DNA from: Thauera sp. 2A1 | Lineage (GTDB): Bacteria > Pseudomonadota > Gammaproteobacteria > Burkholderiales > Rhodocyclaceae | Direction of reading: 5' to 3' | DNA length: 64,000 bases | Assembly (NCBI RefSeq): GCF_009469595.2 | Contig: NZ_SSXV01000006.1 | Location: forward strand, 124,001-188,000 | Shown: in pieces, positions 7,550 through 15,799 of the stretch | Numbering within the stretch: position 1 is the stretch's first letter | Layout of the letters: each line of letters starts with the position of its first letter | The notes under the pieces: generated by a model | The model's database searches: none | The model's input: only the letters and a program-made list of their open reading frames with translations | Told to the model about the DNA's origin: nothing | Program-made: the position numbers and the translations under genes

Positions 7550-8515
7550 ATGAACGCGCAAGCTTCCCTGATCTTCAAGCTGGTGGCGCTGGCCGTCCTG
7601 GCCTGCGTGCCGCTGAGTGGCGAATCCTTCTACGTCGAGATGATCTCCAAGATGCTGGTGATGGCGATCTTCGCCATGAGCCTCGACCTGCTGGTGGGTT
7701 TCACCGGCCTGGTCAGCTTCGGCCATGCAGCCTACTTCGGCATCGCCGCCTACGCGGCGGCGCTGCTGAGCCCGAAGTACGACGCCGGCAACCTGTGGCT
7801 GCTGCTGCCGGGGGCGGTCGGCCTGTCGGCGCTGGCGGCCTTCGTGATCGGGCTCTTCGTGCTGAGGACGAAGGGCATCTACTTCATCATGGTGACGCTC
7901 GCCTTCGCCCAGATGGCGTACTTCGTGTTCCACGACACGCCGGTGGGCGGCGGCTCGGACGGCATCTACCTGAACGTGAAGCCGTCGGCGGCGATCGGCG
8001 GCTGGGAGCCGTTCGACCTGGGCAACGGCACCCACCAGTACTACTTCATCCTCGCGCTCATGGTGCTGGTCTATCTGTTCCTGCGCCGGGTGCTGCAATC
8101 GCCCTTCGGCCGGGTGCTGGTCGGCATCAAGAGCAACGAGCACCGCATGCAGTCGATGGGCTACCTGACCTATCGCTACAAGCTGGGCGCGTTCACGCTG
8201 GCCGGTGCGCTGGGCGGCGTGGCGGGCTTCCTGTACGCGGTGCTGTTCGGCTTCGTGACGCCCGAGCTGCTGTCCTGGCACGAGTCGGGCAATGTGCTGC
8301 TGATGGTGATCCTGGGCGGCATGGGCAATCTGGTGGGCGCGGTCGTCGGTGCCTTCGCCTTCGAGGGCATGCGCGGCGTGTTCGAGAGCTGGACGGAACA
8401 CTGGCAGTTGCTGATGGGCGGCGTGATCGTGGCGCTGGTGCTGTTCCTGCCGGGCGGCTTGTCGAGCTTGCCGGCGCGCATCCGCCGCGCGCTGCAGGGA
8501 GGAGAGGCGAAATGA
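7550..8515 (+). CDS. branched-chain-type ABC transporter permease, LivM family
   Basis: 321 residues with about nine to ten hydrophobic helices. Characteristic elements are LDLLVGFTGLVSFGHAAYFGIAAY near residues 45-68, GIYFIMVTLAFAQM, and the EAA-like loop VGIKSNEHRMQSMGY. These define the LivM type, the second channel subunit. The stop overlaps the ATG of the ATPase gene (ATGA at 8512-8515), so translation of permease and ATPase is coupled. Confidence 0.9.
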   Translation: MNAQASLIFKLVALAVLACVPLSGESFYVEMISKMLVMAIFAMSLDLLVGFTGLVSFGHAAYFGIAAYAAALLSPKYDAGNLWLLLPGAVGLSALAAFVIGLFVLRTKGIYFIMVTLAFAQMAYFVFHDTPVGGGSDGIYLNVKPSAAIGGWEPFDLGNGTHQYYFILALMVLVYLFLRRVLQSPFGRVLVGIKSNEHRMQSMGYLTYRYKLGAFTLAGALGGVAGFLYAVLFGFVTPELLSWHESGNVLLMVILGGMGNLVGAVVGAFAFEGMRGVFESWTEHWQLLMGGVIVALVLFLPGGLSSLPARIRRALQGGEAK

Positions 8516-9288
8516 GCGCAGCGAAGACCAACGAAGTGCTGCTCGAGGCGAAGAAGCTCACCCGCCGCTTCGGCGGCCTGGTCGCCAACCAGGACATCAG
8601 CGTCACCGTCGCGCGCGGCGCGATCCATGTGCTGCTCGGGCCCAACGGCGCCGGCAAGTCCACCTGCATCAACATGCTGTCGGGCGACCTGCCGCCGAGC
8701 GAAGGCACGATCACCTTCATGGGCCGCGACATCACCGGCCTGTCTGCCGCGCAGCGTTCGCGGGTGGGCATCGGCCGCAGCTACCAGCGCACCAACATCT
8801 TTCCTCAGTTCACCGTGCTGGAGAACGTCCGCCTTGCAGCGCAATCGCGCAACCAGCAACCGTGGCGCATCTTCAGCAAGGCGATGGAGCAGAAGTGGGC
8901 GCTGGACAAGGCCCACGCCTGCATCGAGGAAGCCGGCCTGGGCAAGCGCGCGGACTGGGTGTCGGGCGTGCTGAGCCACGGCGAGCAGCGCCAGCTCGAG
9001 ATCGCCATGGTGCTCGCGACCGATGCGCAGGTGCTGCTGCTCGACGAGCCGCTCGCCGGCATGGGCTCGGACGAGTCGGCGAAGATGGTGGAGCTGCTGA
9101 AGAAGCTGCGCGCCACGCGCGGCATCCTGCTCGTCGAGCACGACATGGACGCGGTGTTTGCGGTCGCCGACGTGATCACGGTGATGGTCAATGGCCAGAT
9201 GCTGGAATCCGGCCCGCCCGCCCAGATCCGGGCGAGCGTGGCGGTGCAGCAGGCTTACCTGGGAACGGAGGAGAGCTTCCATGTCTAA
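8512..9288 (+). CDS. ABC transporter ATP-binding protein, LivG family
   Basis: 258 residues. Walker A is GPNGAGKST (about residues 43-51), the signature motif is LSHGEQRQLEIAMVLA in place of the canonical LSGGQ, and Walker B is VLLLDEPLAGMG. The shortened D-loop and the C-terminal tail ending SVAVQQAYLGTEE are LivG-specific. It powers import together with the LivF-type ATPase. Starts by ATGA overlap with the permease and overlaps the next gene by eight bases. Confidence 0.9.
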   Translation: MSAAKTNEVLLEAKKLTRRFGGLVANQDISVTVARGAIHVLLGPNGAGKSTCINMLSGDLPPSEGTITFMGRDITGLSAAQRSRVGIGRSYQRTNIFPQFTVLENVRLAAQSRNQQPWRIFSKAMEQKWALDKAHACIEEAGLGKRADWVSGVLSHGEQRQLEIAMVLATDAQVLLLDEPLAGMGSDESAKMVELLKKLRATRGILLVEHDMDAVFAVADVITVMVNGQMLESGPPAQIRASVAVQQAYLGTEESFHV

Positions 9289-10000
9289 CATGCTGCTCGA
9301 AGGCAAGGAGCTGCATACCTACTACGGCGCCAGCCACATCCTGCACGGCATCGACTTCCATATCCGCCAGGGCGAGGGCATCGCCCTGATGGGGCGCAAC
9401 GGCATGGGCAAGTCCACGCTGATCAAGAGCATGCTCGGCCTCGTGCGCCCTCGGCACGGGCGCGTGCTGGTGCGCGGCGACGACTACACGCGCGCGCCCA
9501 CCTATCGCACCGCGCAGCAGGGCATCGCCTACGTGCCTGAAGGGCGCGGCATCTTCAAGAGCCTGACGGTGCGCGAGAACCTGCTGATGTCGGCGCGTGT
9601 CGGCGTGGATGGCCAGCGCAACTGGACCTTCGACCGTGTGATGGAGACCTTCCCGCGGCTGGGCGAGCGCATCAACAATGGCGGCTGGCAGTTGTCGGGC
9701 GGCGAGCAGCAGATGCTCACCATCGGCCGCGCGCTGATGACCAATCCCGACCTGCTGATCCTGGACGAGGCCACCGAAGGCCTGGCGCCGCTGATCGCGA
9801 TGGAGATCTGGCGCATCGTCAAGGAGATCCGCAAGACCGGCATCGCCACGGTGATCGTCGACAAGAACCACACGGCGGTCACCAGCATCTGCGACCGCGC
9901 GATGATCCTGGTGAAAGGCGAGGTGGTTTTCGACGGCACCAGCGACGAGATCCGCGCCAACCCCGACCTGATCCAGAAGCACCTTGGCGTGGGGCACTGA
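9281..10000 (+). CDS. ABC transporter ATP-binding protein, LivF family
   Basis: 239 residues from ATG 9281 (MSNMLLEGKELHTYYG), preceded by GGAACGGAGGAG. The frame is open further upstream but that part is inside the LivG gene. Walker A GRNGMGKST, signature LSGGEQQMLTIGRAL, Walker B LLILDEATEGL. The YVPEGRGIFKSLTVREN stretch is a LivF marker. Eight-base overlap with LivG and 11 bases before the hemerythrin gene. Confidence 0.9.
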   Translation: MSNMLLEGKELHTYYGASHILHGIDFHIRQGEGIALMGRNGMGKSTLIKSMLGLVRPRHGRVLVRGDDYTRAPTYRTAQQGIAYVPEGRGIFKSLTVRENLLMSARVGVDGQRNWTFDRVMETFPRLGERINNGGWQLSGGEQQMLTIGRALMTNPDLLILDEATEGLAPLIAMEIWRIVKEIRKTGIATVIVDKNHTAVTSICDRAMILVKGEVVFDGTSDEIRANPDLIQKHLGVGH

Positions 10001-10011
10001 GGAGAATCGGC

Positions 10012-10584
10012 ATGAAGAAGTCACTGTCCATCATCCACGATGAACACCGCGCGATCGCGGCCATGATGCACGGCCTGCGCCAGATCGTCGCCGGCATCGA
10101 GGCGGGCCGGCTCAAGCCCGACTTTGCGCTGTTCCGCGACATGGTCGAATACATCGACAAGGTGCCGGAGCGGGTGCATCACCCGAAGGAAGACCAGTAC
10201 CTGTTCGCGCGGCTGCGCACCCGCTGCGCCGACGCGCTGCCGGTGATCGAGGCGCTGGAGGCGGAGCACCGCATCGGCGATGCGCGCATCCGTGCCCTGG
10301 AGACCGCGATGCAGCAGTACGAGCAGGCTGGCCAGGCAGGTTTTGCGGGCTTCAAGGCGGCGGTGAACGAATACGTCGAGGCCGAGTGGAAGCACATGAA
10401 CCGGGAGGAGCACGAGGTCTTCCCGCTCGCCGAAAAGCACCTCGCCGACGAGGACTGGACGGCGATCGACGCGGCCTTCCTGTCCAACCAGAACCCGTGG
10501 CAGGGCGAGGCAGGGCAATACCAGAAGCTGTTCTCGAAGATCGTCAACATCGCCCCGGCGCCGGTCGGGCTGGGGCCGAGCTGA
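10012..10584 (+). CDS. hemerythrin domain-containing protein
   Basis: 190 residues, start preceded by GAGGAGAATCGGC. A four-helix hemerythrin-like protein with ligands in the expected places: HDEHRAIAAMMHG at residues 6-18, VHHPKEDQYLF (His with Glu) near 57-67, LEAEHRIGD near 83-91 and the late H-x-x-x-E pair in WKHMNREEHEVFPLAEKHL. Such proteins bind a di-iron centre and take part in O2, NO or iron handling. It starts only 11 bases after the last transporter gene and so should be on the same transcript, which is unusual for a liv-type operon. An O2 role supporting an O2-using ring hydroxylase is possible but unproven. Confidence 0.85.
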   Translation: MKKSLSIIHDEHRAIAAMMHGLRQIVAGIEAGRLKPDFALFRDMVEYIDKVPERVHHPKEDQYLFARLRTRCADALPVIEALEAEHRIGDARIRALETAMQQYEQAGQAGFAGFKAAVNEYVEAEWKHMNREEHEVFPLAEKHLADEDWTAIDAAFLSNQNPWQGEAGQYQKLFSKIVNIAPAPVGLGPS

Positions 10585-10590
10585 GTGCGT

Positions 10591-10619
10591 GCCGGCCGGG
10601 CGCCGCCAGGGCGGCCGGC
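10591..10619. terminator. GC-rich hairpin between convergent genes
   Basis: GCCGGCCG (10591-10598) pairs with CGGCCGGC (10612-10619) around a 13-base loop. It fills the 37-base gap between two convergent stop codons. There is no T-run on either side, so an intrinsic terminator is plausible but not certain. Confidence 0.45.
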
Positions 10620-10621
10620 CG

Positions 10622-11407
10622 TCAGGTCAGCGACCAGTCGTAATCGACCGTCAGCGGCGCGTGGTCGCTGAAACGCTGCTCCTTGTAGACGCTGGCTGTC
10701 TTCGCGCTGTGGCCGATGCCGGGCGTCGCCAGGTGGTAGTCGATGCGCCAGCCGACGTTCTTCGCCCACGCCTGGCCGCGGTTGGACCACCAGGTGTAGC
10801 TGTCGCCGCTCGCGTCCGGATAAAGCTGGCGATACACGTCCACCCAGCCCTGGCCATCGAACAGCCCCGACAGCCAGGCGCGCTCCTCGGGCAGGAAGCC
10901 CGAGTTCTTCTGGTTGCTCTTCCAGTTCTTGAGGTCGATCTCGCGGTGGGCGATGTTCCAGTCGCCGCAGATCACCACTTCGCGCCCGCTGGCGCGCAGG
11001 TCCGCGAGGTGTGGCGCGAAGCGTTCCATGAAGCCGAACTTGATCTGCTGCCGCTCTTCCGAGCTGGAGCCCGACGGCAGGTACAGCGACACCACTGACA
11101 GCGGGCCGAAGTCGAGCTGCAGGTAGCGGCCTTCGGCGTCGATGTCGGCGATGCCGAGGCCTTCGACCACCCGGTCGGGTGTGTGCCGGCTGTAGATGCC
11201 GACGCCACTGTAGCCTTTCTTCTCGGCGTGATGAAACCAGCCTTCGTAGCCGGCCGGCGCGCGCATCGCCTCGCTCATGTCGCCTGCCTGGGCCTTGAGT
11301 TCCTGCACGCAGACGAGGTCAGCGTCCTGCGCCGGCAGCCAGTCGAGGAATCCCTTGGTGGTGGCGGAGCGGATGCCGTTGAGGTTGAGGGAGATGATGC
11401 GTAACAT
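10622..11407 (-). CDS. xthA: exodeoxyribonuclease III
   Basis: 261 residues starting MLRIISLNLNGIRSA, the standard beginning of the ExoIII/AP endonuclease fold; in-frame codons upstream overlap the pyrE region and are rejected. Key motifs are NLNGIRSA, CVQELKAQ (metal-binding Glu), VVSLYLPSG, the active-site GDWNIAHREIDL, and the final FSDHAPLTVDYD with catalytic Asp-His. The enzyme cuts DNA at abasic sites and removes 3' blocking groups in base-excision repair. Divergent from pyrE with only 40 bases between the two starts. Confidence 0.92.
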   Translation of the reverse strand: MLRIISLNLNGIRSATTKGFLDWLPAQDADLVCVQELKAQAGDMSEAMRAPAGYEGWFHHAEKKGYSGVGIYSRHTPDRVVEGLGIADIDAEGRYLQLDFGPLSVVSLYLPSGSSSEERQQIKFGFMERFAPHLADLRASGREVVICGDWNIAHREIDLKNWKSNQKNSGFLPEERAWLSGLFDGQGWVDVYRQLYPDASGDSYTWWSNRGQAWAKNVGWRIDYHLATPGIGHSAKTASVYKEQRFSDHAPLTVDYDWSLT

Positions 11408-11447
11408 GGACGGGTTTCCAATTCTTTGCTGCACTGCAGCCTGAATC

Positions 11448-12095
11448 GTGGATTTTAGCCGGGATTTCATCGCACTCGCCTGTCGCAAGGGCGTCCTCCG
11501 CTTCGGTGCCTTCGTCACCAAGGCCGGGCGCAATTCGCCTTATTTCTTCAATGCGGGCCTGTTCGACGACGGGGAGTCGTTCCGCGAGCTGTGCGGTTTC
11601 TACGCGCGCTCCATCCGCGCGTCCGGCGTCGCCTGCGACATGCTGTTCGGGCCGGCATACAAGGGCATTCCGCTGGTGGCGGGCGCCGCCATCCGACTGG
11701 CCGAGGACGGCGTGAACCTGCCGTTCGCCTTCAACCGCAAGGAAGCCAAGGACCATGGCGAGGGCGGCACCCTGATCGGCGCGCCGCTGGCCGGCCGCGT
11801 CCTGATCCTCGACGACGTCATCTCTGCGGGCACCTCGGTGCGAGAATCGGTCGACATCATCCGCGCCGCGGGCGCCAGCCCAGCGGGCGTGGTGATCGCG
11901 CTGGATCGCATGGAGCGCGGCAAGGGGACGCTGTCGGCGGTGCAGGAAGTGGCGGAAACCTTCGGCATTCCAGTCATCGCCGTCGCAACGCTCGAGGATC
12001 TGATCTCCTTCCTGGCCGACAGCCCGGAGCTCGCCGCCAACCTCGACGCAGTGAAGGCCTATCGGGAAACCTATGGGATCGCGTCGACTCGCTGA
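11448..12095 (+). CDS. pyrE: orotate phosphoribosyltransferase
   Basis: 215 residues from GTG 11448 (read as [15 protein letters not shown]). The PRPP loop is [13 protein letters not shown] near residues 120-132, and [15 protein letters not shown] and [13 protein letters not shown] are the orotate- and PRPP-contacting segments of PyrE. Reaction: orotate plus PRPP gives OMP, in pyrimidine synthesis. Adjacency to xthA is common in betaproteobacteria. The end overlaps the next gene by 23 bases. Confidence 0.92.
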   Translation: MDFSRDFIALACRKGVLRFGAFVTKAGRNSPYFFNAGLFDDGESFRELCGFYARSIRASGVACDMLFGPAYKGIPLVAGAAIRLAEDGVNLPFAFNRKEAKDHGEGGTLIGAPLAGRVLILDDVISAGTSVRESVDIIRAAGASPAGVVIALDRMERGKGTLSAVQEVAETFGIPVIAVATLEDLISFLADSPELAANLDAVKAYRETYGIASTR

Positions 12096-12741
12096 CTTCG
12101 CGCTTGCCGCCGGCCTCATCCTGCCGCTTGGCTGGGCTCTGCCGGCCGCCGCGCAGGTGACGGCGAAGAGCATCTACTGCTGCGAAGTGGGCGGTCAGCC
12201 GATCTGCGGCGACGTGCTGCCGCCGGCCTGCTATGGGCGTGGATACCGCGAGCTCAGCCCGCAGGGCACGATCCGGCGCGAAGTGCAGGCGCCGCTTTCG
12301 GCAGACGAAGTCGCGCGGCGCGAGGATGAATTGCGCCGTCGGCGGCTGGCCGACGCCGAGGCGCTCAAGCAGCAGCGCATCGACCGCGCCCTGCTCGAGA
12401 CCTATCGCAGCCTGGACGATCTGGACGCGCGGCGCGGCCGGGCACTCGCCGAGCTCGACCACTCCATCGAAACCCTGCGCCAGCGCGAAGCCGATCTCAT
12501 TCAACGCCAGCGTGACCTGATCCGCGAGTCCTCGCTGAGCGACTCGCGCCAGGGGCGGCAGGACATCGCCGAGGACATCCGCAGCCTCGACAGCGAGATC
12601 GTCGCGCAGCGCACGGTCATCGACGTCAAGCAGCGCGAGCGCGAGGCGGTGCGAAGCCGCTTCGAGGAGGATCGGCGCCGCTATGTGGAATTGACCCAGC
12701 CGTCGTCGCGCTCGGCGACGCCACAGCCGATGCGGCGCTGA
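12073..12741 (+). CDS. secreted coiled-coil protein of unknown function
   Basis: 222 residues. A Sec signal peptide ([19 protein letters not shown], cleavage near residue 27) leads into a Cys-rich head, [28 protein letters not shown], which resembles the DUF4124-like heads of periplasmic proteins. From about residue 75 to 205 the sequence is a long charged helix rich in Arg, Glu, Asp and Leu, probably a coiled coil. A similar gene often follows pyrE in Rhodocyclales. It overlaps pyrE by 23 bases and should be co-expressed. No function is assigned; the likely site is the periplasm. Confidence 0.75.
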   Translation: MGSRRLADFALAAGLILPLGWALPAAAQVTAKSIYCCEVGGQPICGDVLPPACYGRGYRELSPQGTIRREVQAPLSADEVARREDELRRRRLADAEALKQQRIDRALLETYRSLDDLDARRGRALAELDHSIETLRQREADLIQRQRDLIRESSLSDSRQGRQDIAEDIRSLDSEIVAQRTVIDVKQREREAVRSRFEEDRRRYVELTQPSSRSATPQPMRR

Positions 12742-12809
12742 TCGGCCACTGCAGCGCCGCTTGCCGCGCGCCGCGGCATCCATCCAGAGCCCATTTGCGG
12801 AATCGATCG

Positions 12810-14897
12810 ATGAGCATTGCATCGCAAGGCGTGGTCCGCGCCGCCTGCCCGCACGACTGTCCCGACACCTGCGCGATGGAAGTCACCGTGGCCGACGGCC
12901 GCGCGGTGAAGATCCGCGGCGCGGCCGACATGCCCTTCACCAACGGCGCGCTGTGCACCAAGGTCGCGCACTATCTCGATCGCGTGTATTCGGACCAGCG
13001 CCTGCTGCATCCGATGAAACGTGTCGGACGCAAGGGCGAGGGGCGCTTCGAGCGCATCTCGTGGGACGAGGCGCTCGACACCATTGCCGCCAGGTTCCGC
13101 GACATCGCCGCCGATGATCCGCGCGCCATCCTGCCCTACAGCTACGCCGGCACCATGGGCCTGGTGCAGGGCGAGAGCCTGGACCGGCGCTTCTTCCATC
13201 GCCTGGGCGCATCGCTCCTCGACCGCACGATCTGCGCCTCGGCCGGCGCGCTGGGCTGGAAAGCGACGATCGGCGCATCCATCGGTACCGACCCCGAGGC
13301 GGTGGTCGATGCGAAGCTGATCCTGATCTGGGGCGGCAACCCGGTGGTGTCGAACCTGCACGGCTGGCGCTACCTGCAGGAAGCGAAGCGGCGCGGTGCC
13401 AAGCTCGTGTGCATCGATCCGCGCCGCTCGGAAACCGCGGCGAAGTGCGACGTTCATCTGGCGCCGTGGCCGGGAACGGACGGTGCGCTCGCATTGGCGA
13501 TGATGCAGGTGCTGATCGCCGACGACCTGCTCGATCACGACTACATCGCCCGCCATACGACTGGATTCCCTCAACTCGCCGAGCGGGTGCGCGGCTGCAC
13601 GCCGGAGTGGGCCGCACCGCTGACCGGCCTGCCGGTCGACGTCATCCGCAGCCTGGCGCGCGAATATGGTGACTGCCGCGGTGCGGCCAGTCCCTCGCTG
13701 ATCCGGCTCAACTACGGCCTCAACCGCTGCGCCGGCGGTGGCATGGCGGTGCGCAACATCGCCTGCCTGCCGGCGCTGACCGGCGCCTGGCGTCACGCCG
13801 CCGGTGGCGCGCTGCTATCGACCTCGGGCAATTTCCCCATCGACCACAAGGCGCTGCAGCGGCCGGACCTGTATCCGCGCCAGGAAGGGCGCCCGCCGCG
13901 CACCATCAACATGGCCTTCATCGGCGAGGCGCTGCTCGAGGCACAGGAGCCGCCGATCCGCGCGATCTACGTCTACAACTCCAACCCGGTCGCGGTGGCG
14001 CCCGACAGCAACCGGGTGAAGGCGGGCTTCGCGCGCGAGGATCTGTTCTGCGTGGTGCACGAGCTGTTCCAGACCGACACCGCGGATTACGCCGACATCC
14101 TGCTGCCGGCTACCAGCCAGCTCGAGCATCGTGACGTCCATGGCACCTACGGTCACCTGTATGCGGTGGCGAATTTTCCGGCGATCGCGCCGCTCGGCGA
14201 AGCCAAGCCGAACACCGAAGTCTTCCGCCTGCTCGCCGAGCGCATGGGGTTTACCGAGCCGGCGCTGTTCGAACCCGACGAGAAGATCGCCGCAGCGGCC
14301 TTCCGCCTCGGCGACCGCCGTGCACTCGGCGTGACGCCGGCGGCGCTGGCGCAGCGCGGCTGGGGGCGGCTCAACCTGCCGCGGCCCTTCGCGCCCTTCG
14401 CCGAAGGTGGTTTCCCGACGCCCTCGGGCAAGTGCGAATTTCATTCCAGTCTGCTCGCCGCGATGGGGCAGGATCCGTTGCCGGCCTGGCATCCGCCGGC
14501 GGAGTCGCCGGTCAGCAATCCGGCGCTGGCGGCACGCTACCCGCTGGCGCTGATCACGCCGCCGGCGCGCAACTTCCTCAACACCAGCTTCGCCAACCTG
14601 CCGCGTTTTCGCGACGAAGAGGGTGGGCCGAGGCTGCAGATCCATCCCGACGATGCTGCCGCGCGCGGCATCGCCGACGGCGCGCGGCTGCGCATCCACA
14701 ACGACCGCGGCGAGTTCCAGGCGCAGGCGGAGGTCACCACCGACGTGCGGCGTGGCGTGGTGGTGAGCCCGTCGGTGTGGTGGCAGAAGTTCTCCGGCGA
14801 CGGCAACAACGCCAACGCGGTGACGTCGTCCGCGCCGACCGACATGGGCGGCGGGCCGATCTTCTACGACTGCCTGGTCGAGGTCGCGCGCGCATGA
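12810..14897 (+). CDS. molybdopterin-dependent oxidoreductase with N-terminal [4Fe-4S] site
   Basis: 695 residues from ATG 12810; a TTG five codons earlier lacks a better binding site. The N-terminal cluster motif is Cys13, Cys17, Cys21 and Cys49 (CPHDCPDTC then GALCTK), the pattern of DMSO-reductase-superfamily enzymes. Molybdopterin-binding segments follow, such as LIWGGNPVVSNLHG and YNSNPVAVAPDS, and the C-terminal domain begins around PLALITPPARNFLNT, with FSGDGNNANAV near the end. There is no Tat-type double-arginine signal peptide, so it should act in the cytoplasm. The substrate is unknown. The gene overlaps the sirtuin gene by four bases (ATGA). Confidence 0.88.
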   Translation: MSIASQGVVRAACPHDCPDTCAMEVTVADGRAVKIRGAADMPFTNGALCTKVAHYLDRVYSDQRLLHPMKRVGRKGEGRFERISWDEALDTIAARFRDIAADDPRAILPYSYAGTMGLVQGESLDRRFFHRLGASLLDRTICASAGALGWKATIGASIGTDPEAVVDAKLILIWGGNPVVSNLHGWRYLQEAKRRGAKLVCIDPRRSETAAKCDVHLAPWPGTDGALALAMMQVLIADDLLDHDYIARHTTGFPQLAERVRGCTPEWAAPLTGLPVDVIRSLAREYGDCRGAASPSLIRLNYGLNRCAGGGMAVRNIACLPALTGAWRHAAGGALLSTSGNFPIDHKALQRPDLYPRQEGRPPRTINMAFIGEALLEAQEPPIRAIYVYNSNPVAVAPDSNRVKAGFAREDLFCVVHELFQTDTADYADILLPATSQLEHRDVHGTYGHLYAVANFPAIAPLGEAKPNTEVFRLLAERMGFTEPALFEPDEKIAAAAFRLGDRRALGVTPAALAQRGWGRLNLPRPFAPFAEGGFPTPSGKCEFHSSLLAAMGQDPLPAWHPPAESPVSNPALAARYPLALITPPARNFLNTSFANLPRFRDEEGGPRLQIHPDDAAARGIADGARLRIHNDRGEFQAQAEVTTDVRRGVVVSPSVWWQKFSGDGNNANAVTSSAPTDMGGGPIFYDCLVEVARA

Positions 14898-15676
14898 GGG
14901 ACGAGGCGCAACTGCGTGCCGCGGCGGCGCTGCTGGCCGACGCGCGGCGCATCCTGTTCATCACCGGCGCCGGCATCTCGGCGGACTCCGGCCTGCCCAC
15001 CTACCGCGGTATCGGCGGCCTCTACCATGAGCGGCTCACCGACGAAGGCCTGACGATCGAGCAGGCGCTGTCCGGCCAGATGATGGCTGCGCATCCGGAA
15101 GTCACCTGGAAATACCTGGCCGAGATCGAGGCCAACTGCCGCGGCGCGCGACCCAACATCGCGCACGACATCATCGCCGCGCTGGAGCGCGAGAAGCCCG
15201 GCACCTGGGTGCTGACGCAGAACGTGGACAGCCTTCACCACCTCGCCGGCTCGCGCAACCTGATCGAGATCCACGGCAGCCTGCACCGTCTGCGCTGCAC
15301 CGAATGCCCGCATTCGCGCAGCATCCCCGACTTTGCCGGCATGCAGATCCCGCCGCTGTGCCCGGCCTGCGGCGGCATCATGCGCCCCAACGTGGTGCTG
15401 TTCGGCGAGGAACTGCCCGCGCGCGGCATCGAACGGCTCGAAGGCATCCTCGCCAACGGGCTCGACCTGGTCGTGTCCATCGGCACCACCAGCGTCTTCC
15501 CCTATATCGCCGGCCCGGTGGTGTGGGCGCGCCGCACCGGCGTCCCCACCATCGAGATCAATCCCGGCGTGACCGACGTCAGCCACATCGTCACCCACCA
15601 CCTGCGCATGCGCGCCGCCGATGCGATGCCGGAGCTGTGGCGCCGCATGCATCCGCCGGAGCCGGCGGAAGACTGA
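14894..15676 (+). CDS. cobB: NAD-dependent protein deacylase, sirtuin family
   Basis: 260 residues. Motifs: NAD-binding GAGISADSGLPTYRG (about residues 22-36), TQNVDSLHHLAGS, the catalytic His in IEIHGSLHRLRC, and zinc ligands CTEC and CPAC (four Cys). NVVLFGEELP is also typical. It removes acyl groups from protein lysines using NAD+. The start overlaps the molybdoenzyme stop, so translation of the two is coupled. That pairing suggests, but does not show, that acylation controls the oxidoreductase. Confidence 0.9.
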   Translation: MRDEAQLRAAAALLADARRILFITGAGISADSGLPTYRGIGGLYHERLTDEGLTIEQALSGQMMAAHPEVTWKYLAEIEANCRGARPNIAHDIIAALEREKPGTWVLTQNVDSLHHLAGSRNLIEIHGSLHRLRCTECPHSRSIPDFAGMQIPPLCPACGGIMRPNVVLFGEELPARGIERLEGILANGLDLVVSIGTTSVFPYIAGPVVWARRTGVPTIEINPGVTDVSHIVTHHLRMRAADAMPELWRRMHPPEPAED

Positions 15677-15729
15677 TACGCGGCAGCCCCTGGGAGAGGC
15701 GACTCGGGAGGGGCAGGCGACGCTCCAAG

Positions 15730-15789
15730 TCGCGCTCAAGCGCGCTCCTACAACACTGCGCCCCGCTGTAGGAGCGCGCTTGAGCGCGA
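15730..15789. repeat. REP/REPIN-like inverted pair
   Basis: A perfect 23-base inverted repeat: left arm 15730-15752 (TCGCGCTCAAGCGCGCTCC then TACA), right arm 15767-15789, with a 14-base spacer. Each arm reads TGTAGGAGCGCGCTTGAGCG and has its own small internal palindrome (CGCGCTTGAGCGCG). A TGTAGGAGC head followed by a palindrome is the form of Pseudomonas-type REP sequences, and two in opposite directions form a REPIN. It lies between convergent stops, the usual REP site, and may also end transcription. Confidence 0.7.
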
Positions 15790-15799
15790 TCGCCGGCGA

